This document shows, one piece after another, positions 56,556 through 64,000 of a stretch of 64,000 nucleotides of DNA. The position numbers and the translations under genes were made by a program. Position 1 is the first letter of the stretch. The number at the start of each line of letters is the position of its first letter. A model generated the notes under the pieces. That model was given only the letters and a program-made list of their open reading frames with translations, made no database searches and was not told the DNA's origin. Source of the stretch: Paenibacillus xylanexedens (GTDB taxonomy: Bacteria > Bacillota > Bacilli > Paenibacillales > Paenibacillaceae). The DNA is taken from assembly GCF_017874615.1 (NCBI RefSeq), contig NZ_JAGIKV010000006.1:270477-334476 (forward strand). Reading direction: 5' to 3'.

Positions 56556-57440
56556 GTGAATTCATCTGTACAGCTCATGAAAAGTGAATACTTCCTGCAT
56601 AATCATTTGCAACTTTTTGTCAATCGTTGCTCTGAAGATTTTGTGCTTCCTTTTCACGCACATGATTTTATTGAATATAGCTACGTTGCCGAAGGAAAGG
56701 GCTTTCATCATATCGGTGAAGATGTCATTCCGGTGACAAAGGGGATGCTGTTTGTCATTCCTGTCGGCGTTCCTCATGTCTTTCGTCCTGTCAGCACCAA
56801 CGTAACCGAGCATCCGTTAATTATATATAATTGCTTATTTAATGCTGAATTGATCCACACGCTGACAGCAATCATTCAGGAAAAAGAAATCATTCAACAT
56901 CTGATGGATCTGGAACAAAATCAGGTTCCTTATATATCCGTTGTGGATCACAACGACCGCATTGAAGAACTAATGGTGAAGCTGTACCGTGAATCCTCCG
57001 TTCCGGGAATCGGTTCGTCTACCATGTTATACACCTTGGTAAGCCAGTTGGTATTGATGACCTACAGACAACTTTATCAAAAGGAACATGATGAAGAGCA
57101 TCATTCCACCGGTTTTGATTACATCCTTCACTATATCAAGGAACACGTGAGCAACCGTATTCGAATGTCTGATCTGGTACGTGTATCGGGCTGGAGCGAG
57201 AAGCAAATTGGGCGAATGTTTCTGCGACATACCGGACAGACCTTTAGCGGCCACCTGCAACACCTGCGTATACAAAAAAGCTGTGAACTGCTTAAGAGTT
57301 CACAGCACAAAGTCAGCCTGATTGCAGAGCTGGTTGGATATCGGGATATGGATTCATTCTATGCTGCATTCAAAAAAATAACAGGCGAAACACCTCTCGC
57401 CTATCGCAAAAAATCCAGAGCACAGCACTCTGGACAATAA
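56556..57440 (+). CDS. AraC family regulator with N-terminal cupin domain
   Basis: 294 residues from a GTG with GAGGAGG 6 nt upstream; the TTG at 56550 adjoins that site. The cupin part shows LPFHAHDFIEYSYVAEG and MLFVIPVGVPHVF. The C-terminal HTH pair is IRMSDLVRVSGWSEKQIGRM and IAELVGYRDMDSFYAAFKK, ending ETPLAYRKK. RhaR-like proteins have this layout. Divergence from the GH78 gene across 134 bp suggests rhamnose- or rhamnoside-responsive activation. Confidence 0.88.
   Translation: MNSSVQLMKSEYFLHNHLQLFVNRCSEDFVLPFHAHDFIEYSYVAEGKGFHHIGEDVIPVTKGMLFVIPVGVPHVFRPVSTNVTEHPLIIYNCLFNAELIHTLTAIIQEKEIIQHLMDLEQNQVPYISVVDHNDRIEELMVKLYRESSVPGIGSSTMLYTLVSQLVLMTYRQLYQKEHDEEHHSTGFDYILHYIKEHVSNRIRMSDLVRVSGWSEKQIGRMFLRHTGQTFSGHLQHLRIQKSCELLKSSQHKVSLIAELVGYRDMDSFYAAFKKITGETPLAYRKKSRAQHSGQ
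57414..57434 (-). terminator. Terminator of the nucleotidase gene, inside the end of the AraC gene
   Basis: TCCAGAG and CTCTGGA pair over a seven-base loop. On the minus strand T6 follows, just after the stop of the convergent 57450-58016 gene. The stem lies within the last codons of the AraC gene. Confidence 0.65.
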
Positions 57441-57449
57441 GATTTACTT

Positions 57450-58016
57450 TCAGACACCAACAACTTGTAACACTTCATCTATGTATGCCTTGGCCTCTTT
57501 CCATGAAGACATCAACGGAAAGTTGTATCGCTCACGCTCCTGTATATTCCACGGATGTGGGATACAGATGACCTTTTTGCCGTCCTCATGCGCGGGGATC
57601 AGGTTATGTGCTCCATCATCAATGAGCAGATCGAAACCGAGCAAGTTTTTTCTTTTGCATGTAATAAACTGTTCTGCGGTTATAAAAGGCATATGCTGCT
57701 GAAGCCAGTTCCACTTCTCAACAACTGTTCTTGGTTCTGCTGCCGTCACAACAATAACATCATAAGCATCGTTCAGCTTTCGCATCTCATCTACAACATA
57801 CTCGTCGTATAATTCCAATTCCTCGAACAGACCCGGCCGACCATAAAATACATCGTGCGTGCTCTCTGGATGACGCAAATGGGATGTATCCCAATGAATC
57901 ATATCCTCGTAGCGCAACGGATGGGTCGGGAAGTTGAGGTTATTGTGATATATAGCCCGCTTGACCAGATGACATATCGTGTCATCCATATCTACAGCAA
58001 TAATAGGCTTCTTCAT
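57450..58016 (-). CDS. 5'(3')-deoxyribonucleotidase-like HAD protein (NT5C family)
   Basis: 188 residues. Motif I is IIAVDMDDTICH with the two Asp of HAD phosphatases; motif II is VIVVTAAEPRT; motif IV is FDLLIDDGAHNL. The small size and motif spacing fit NT5C-type nucleotidases of Bacillales (YorS/YqfW-like). The ATG has GGGGGAGGG upstream. It may control dNMP pools; the substrate is not certain. Confidence 0.8.
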   Translation of the reverse strand: MKKPIIAVDMDDTICHLVKRAIYHNNLNFPTHPLRYEDMIHWDTSHLRHPESTHDVFYGRPGLFEELELYDEYVVDEMRKLNDAYDVIVVTAAEPRTVVEKWNWLQQHMPFITAEQFITCKRKNLLGFDLLIDDGAHNLIPAHEDGKKVICIPHPWNIQERERYNFPLMSSWKEAKAYIDEVLQVVGV

Positions 58017-58127
58017 GGTTATCCCTCCCCCAATACGATCACAGTATACCATCCAGAATGTTATGTAGTCATCTTTTTTACCTTGAAAATGCCAATAGCG
58101 TTGATGAGAATACTACCTGATTATATT

Positions 58128-58172
58128 AAAAAGGCGCCCCGGCGCCGTAATACCAGCTACGCCCGGGGTGCC
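58128..58172 (-). terminator. Terminator of the third beta-glucoside operon
   Basis: GGCACCCCGGGCG pairs with CGCCGGGGCGCC with a few mismatches; five T residues follow on the minus strand. It is 14 nt beyond the GH1 stop. Confidence 0.85.
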
Positions 58173-58185
58173 TATATAAATTAAT

Positions 58186-61618
<3,433 letters not shown>

Positions 61619-61644
61619 GATGTTTTCCTCCTCATTTTTCCAAT

Positions 61645-61699
61645 AAAAAATACCCGAACGAATCTAGCGCATATTGATGGCGCCATCTCATTCGGGTAT
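61645..61699 (-). terminator. Antitermination-controlled terminator between the second licT and third PTS genes
   Basis: ATACCCGAA and TTCGGGTAT pair with GGCGCC in the loop region, followed by T6 on the minus strand. The upper strand overlaps the RAT. Confidence 0.85.
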
Positions 61700-61723
61700 T
61701 GCCTGATTGAACAGTAACAAGCC
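61691..61723 (-). promoter_or_regulatory. RAT element before the third PTS gene (type A)
   Basis: The minus strand begins GGCTTGTTACTG and continues TTCAATCAGGCAATACC. The CTGTTCAATCAGGCAAT core is the same as in the first RAT of the PTS leader at 46885-46913. Confidence 0.78.
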
Positions 61724-61750
61724 CATAGGATATCCAGTTGTAATTTGATT

Positions 61751-62605
61751 CTATTGCGTGGACTTTGCGTCCCGCTTGGTTTTCATCAAACGTTCCAGAT
61801 GGAGCGTTAGATATAACTGCTCAGAGTGAGTCATGTCATACTGATAGTTTTTATGGATAAAAGTCTCGATCTTGCCAATACATTTGAATGTCTCCGGATA
61901 GTTTTTCCGAACCACTTCATATAAATACTCCTCAGCATCATCATGTGAAGAATGAGTAATGACACGCTGACAGAAATATTTCAAATGGGTGATGAAGCGG
62001 AAATAATTGACGCTATCTTCATCCAATTCGACGTTGAAGTGATATTTGATGATATTCATGATCTCCTGCAACAGCTGCATTAGATGGGTGACATCGTTCA
62101 TGGAATCATTGACTTCCGCATTGATGAAATGTAAGGCAATATTACAGATTTCATCTTTGGGAAACTCAATATCCAGTCTTTCTTTCAGCAAGGTCAGTGC
62201 TTCTCTGGCCACATCGTACTCCGCCTTATAGAAGTGCTGAACTTCCCAAGAAAGTGGATTACGAGTAATCATTCCTTTTTCCAAGCGTTGAACAGCAAAG
62301 TGAATGTGATCAGACAGCGAGACATAGATCCCGTCACTGATAGTTTTGTTCAATTGCGTTCGTGCCAGTGTCACAATATCATCTGTTGCCTGCAGAATCT
62401 CAATCGGCACTTCAGCTACGATGGATTTGAATTTCTCATAAATCGATGCATCCTGAAGACGAAATACCTTCTCAATACGCTCTTCATCAATCTCATCGCC
62501 TGCTTTGAACTTAAATCCGATACCCCGGCCGAGGATCAGTAGTTCCTGATTTTTGTCATCCACGGTACTGACAATATTGTTATTAAATATCTGTTTAATA
62601 ATCAT
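61751..62605 (-). CDS. LicT/BglG family transcriptional antiterminator (second copy)
   Basis: 284 residues. The CAT domain begins MIIKQIFNNNIVSTVDD and continues to ILGRGIGFKFKAGD. PRD1 has SDHIHFAVQRL and ALHFINAEV, PRD2 has YLTLHLERL. ATG 62605 has AGGTGG upstream; the longer frame to 62653 covers the leader terminator and is not likely. It is first in an operon with the third PTS and second GH1 genes and is probably induced by their substrate. Confidence 0.9.
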   Translation of the reverse strand: MIIKQIFNNNIVSTVDDKNQELLILGRGIGFKFKAGDEIDEERIEKVFRLQDASIYEKFKSIVAEVPIEILQATDDIVTLARTQLNKTISDGIYVSLSDHIHFAVQRLEKGMITRNPLSWEVQHFYKAEYDVAREALTLLKERLDIEFPKDEICNIALHFINAEVNDSMNDVTHLMQLLQEIMNIIKYHFNVELDEDSVNYFRFITHLKYFCQRVITHSSHDDAEEYLYEVVRKNYPETFKCIGKIETFIHKNYQYDMTHSEQLYLTLHLERLMKTKRDAKSTQ

Positions 62606-62635
62606 TATGGACCCACCTGGTTTTTTTTGAGGAAT

Positions 62636-62692
62636 AAAAAAGGGCAAAACCAAAACAGAAATAATAAAATCATTTCCATAGTGGTTTTGCCC
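62636..62692 (-). terminator. Leader terminator of the second licT gene
   Basis: GGGCAAAACCA and TGGTTTTGCCC form an 11-bp perfect stem over an AT-rich loop. Six T residues follow on the minus strand. Confidence 0.88.
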
Positions 62693-62711
62693 GCATTACC
62701 GGTAACAAGCC
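62682..62711 (-). promoter_or_regulatory. RAT element in the leader of the second licT gene (type B-like)
   Basis: The minus strand begins GGCTTGTTACCGG and ends GCGGGCAAAACCA, overlapping the terminator stem. It points to self-control of this antiterminator. Confidence 0.75.
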
Positions 62712-62719
62712 TCGGATCT

Positions 62720-62748
62720 AATTTATCATAACCTGAAAACGGTGTCAA
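62720..62748 (-). promoter_or_regulatory. Promoter of the third beta-glucoside operon
   Basis: On the minus strand TTGACA (62748-62743), 17 nt, then TAAATT (62725-62720). The -35 box is the consensus, and the cre site overlaps it. Confidence 0.75.
62734..62747 (+). promoter_or_regulatory. Perfect cre site (CcpA) over the -35 box
   Basis: TGAAAACGGTGTCA fits the consensus TGWAANCGNTNWCA at all 14 positions. It overlaps the TTGACA box, which fits direct glucose repression of this operon. Confidence 0.75.
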
Positions 62749-62876
62749 CCAAAAATACTACCGCTCTATTCCACTTTTTTAGGTCATATGAAACATTTAC
62801 CTTTTATGTTATTTTGAAATGAGATATAACCTTTGATATTTAATAATATGACCCAAACTAATCAGGAGGATTCACT

Positions 62877-63899
62877 TTGAAAAAAATCACTTCGTTTACC
62901 GCCGTCATTGCTGCCATCTCGCTATTGTTATCAGCGCCGCCCACCTTGGCCGCAAAATCCAATGAACTCTCGTTAATAGAGAATTACATGTCCGCTGACC
63001 AGCTGGATCGGAAGACACAACAACTTTTGAGTGATGAACTAGTTAAACTCGTGGGGAAACAGAACATTCAATTCACCACAATAGACACATCATTTGATCC
63101 GTGGGTCATTAACGGAACTATTGATGGAACCGGGTTCGCCTATTTCACACAAACATACGATCCTGATACAAATCGTGTCGCGTCCACCCATATCATGTAT
63201 GATAACGCTGATCTGAATAAAGTCATGGATAATGCGCTGCGCCTGAAGCTTGATGCCTTCTTAAAAACATTTGAGGATGAAGATATCTTCATTAAAAGTG
63301 GTTTTTGGCGTTTCAAAGCTAATGATCAGGACCATGGACATTTACTCCAAAACTACTGGGTCATCTTTGGACCAAGTCAACAACTTTACATCGATGTGGA
63401 CAAAGATAATCAAATGTCTGCAATTCTGCAATATAAAATTGATGATTCCTATGCCTGGATGACAAACATAGCACGAAATTCACTCAAAACACTTGGAATA
63501 CCCTCAGTAAAAGCTTTTGATTACACCTTATTTACCGTAGAAGGAAAAGATATGTTATGGCAGTATAGGGATGACGACAATCTAAATTACGTACATATCG
63601 GCAGCAAGACCGGAAAGGTATGGAAAGTCACCAACGAACTAGGTATCAACTGGAAAAATGATGCTGATTTCAAAAAGTCTTTTGCCAAGCCCAAGCTCAG
63701 CAAAAACAAAGCACTATCTATCGCTGTACCTACAGTCAGATCTATATTTGGTATTGAGCTAAAAGGTTATTCCGTTCGTATCCAAGAGAACGAGTACACC
63801 TTCACGAAAAAAGGAGCCACAACGCTTATCGGTAAAATCAATACAAAAGGCGCCTTTTATTCGTTTGAAGCTTTTCCTTCAAATGGGGTAAGAAACTAA
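62877..63899 (+). CDS. Secreted protein of unknown function, PepSY-like C-terminal half
   Basis: 340 residues from a TTG with AGGAGG 7 nt upstream. The signal peptide is clear (KKITSFTAVIAAISLLLSAP, then TLAAKS with a probable cut after Ala). The body has repeated beta-alpha units. DDNLNYVHIGSKTGKVWKVT looks like the strand-turn of PepSY/YcdB-type domains of Bacillales, though I cannot be sure. No partner gene is visible before the window ends, and 63900-64000 shows nothing more. Confidence 0.65.
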   Translation: MKKITSFTAVIAAISLLLSAPPTLAAKSNELSLIENYMSADQLDRKTQQLLSDELVKLVGKQNIQFTTIDTSFDPWVINGTIDGTGFAYFTQTYDPDTNRVASTHIMYDNADLNKVMDNALRLKLDAFLKTFEDEDIFIKSGFWRFKANDQDHGHLLQNYWVIFGPSQQLYIDVDKDNQMSAILQYKIDDSYAWMTNIARNSLKTLGIPSVKAFDYTLFTVEGKDMLWQYRDDDNLNYVHIGSKTGKVWKVTNELGINWKNDADFKKSFAKPKLSKNKALSIAVPTVRSIFGIELKGYSVRIQENEYTFTKKGATTLIGKINTKGAFYSFEAFPSNGVRN

Positions 63900-64000
63900 C
63901 TTACATAACTGTACTTGCCCAAAACTAGTTCCATGAAATGTAAATAGAGACACGCTTGACTCTCTGCGTAAAATAGAAGTACGACCAAATACTCTACGCA

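Overview
The window looks like chromosomal DNA of a Gram-positive Bacillales bacterium, most likely a Paenibacillus. Supporting signs are strong AGGAGG-type ribosome sites, TTG and GTG starts, GC content in the mid-40s by eye, cre sites, LicT/BglG antitermination leaders, several AraC-type regulators, a GH78 rhamnosidase, and a mycosubtilin/iturin-type acyl-ligase-PKS-aminotransferase-NRPS protein. The genus is an inference; no rRNA or tRNA gene was found.

Left part (1-13645): a purine-type permease; a tetR-Dabb-TANGO2 operon divergent from an Old Yellow Enzyme gene; an AraC regulator overlapping an EamA exporter gene; a 23S rRNA pseudouridine synthase; a hypothetical protein; and a same-strand run of MFS transporter, class III aminotransferase, zinc alcohol dehydrogenase and HAD phosphatase that resembles a small-molecule amination pathway. 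A 112-bp MITE-like inverted-repeat element lies inside that run.

Centre (13789-37670): a YjfB-type motility gene behind a sigma-D-like promoter, then a lipopeptide locus on the minus strand. A FenF/ItuD-like malonyltransferase is followed by an 11.9-kb AL-ACP-KS-ACP-AMT-C-PCP-C-A-PCP-C gene and a 9.8-kb gene encoding (half C)-A-PCP-E-C-A-PCP-E-C. Hand-read specificity codes give Glu (exact), an unassigned code DSTQVAEVVK, and Thr (exact). A 3-aminoacyl-Glu-D-X-D-Thr intermediate is therefore expected, not the Asn-Tyr-Asn start of iturins. The line stops at a C domain, with no further A domain and no thioesterase, and is followed by about 470 bp of palindromic non-coding DNA. It is either eroded or finished by genes elsewhere. 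This is the main finding.

Right part (37822-64000): small peptides, a seven-blade YVTN propeller protein, HAD and GNAT enzymes, a membrane-anchored subtilase, and a Rid protein lacking its catalytic Arg. Three beta-glucoside PTS EIIBCA genes, two 6-phospho-beta-glucosidases and two LicT-type antiterminators are controlled by six RAT/terminator leaders plus cre sites. Also present are a frameshifted small kinase, an Imm5-like gene overlapping a GNAT gene, an acyltransferase, a GH78 rhamnosidase with a divergent AraC regulator, a 5'-nucleotidase-like HAD protein and a secreted protein. Aryl-beta-glucoside, cellobiose and rhamnoside use fits a plant-associated saprophyte.
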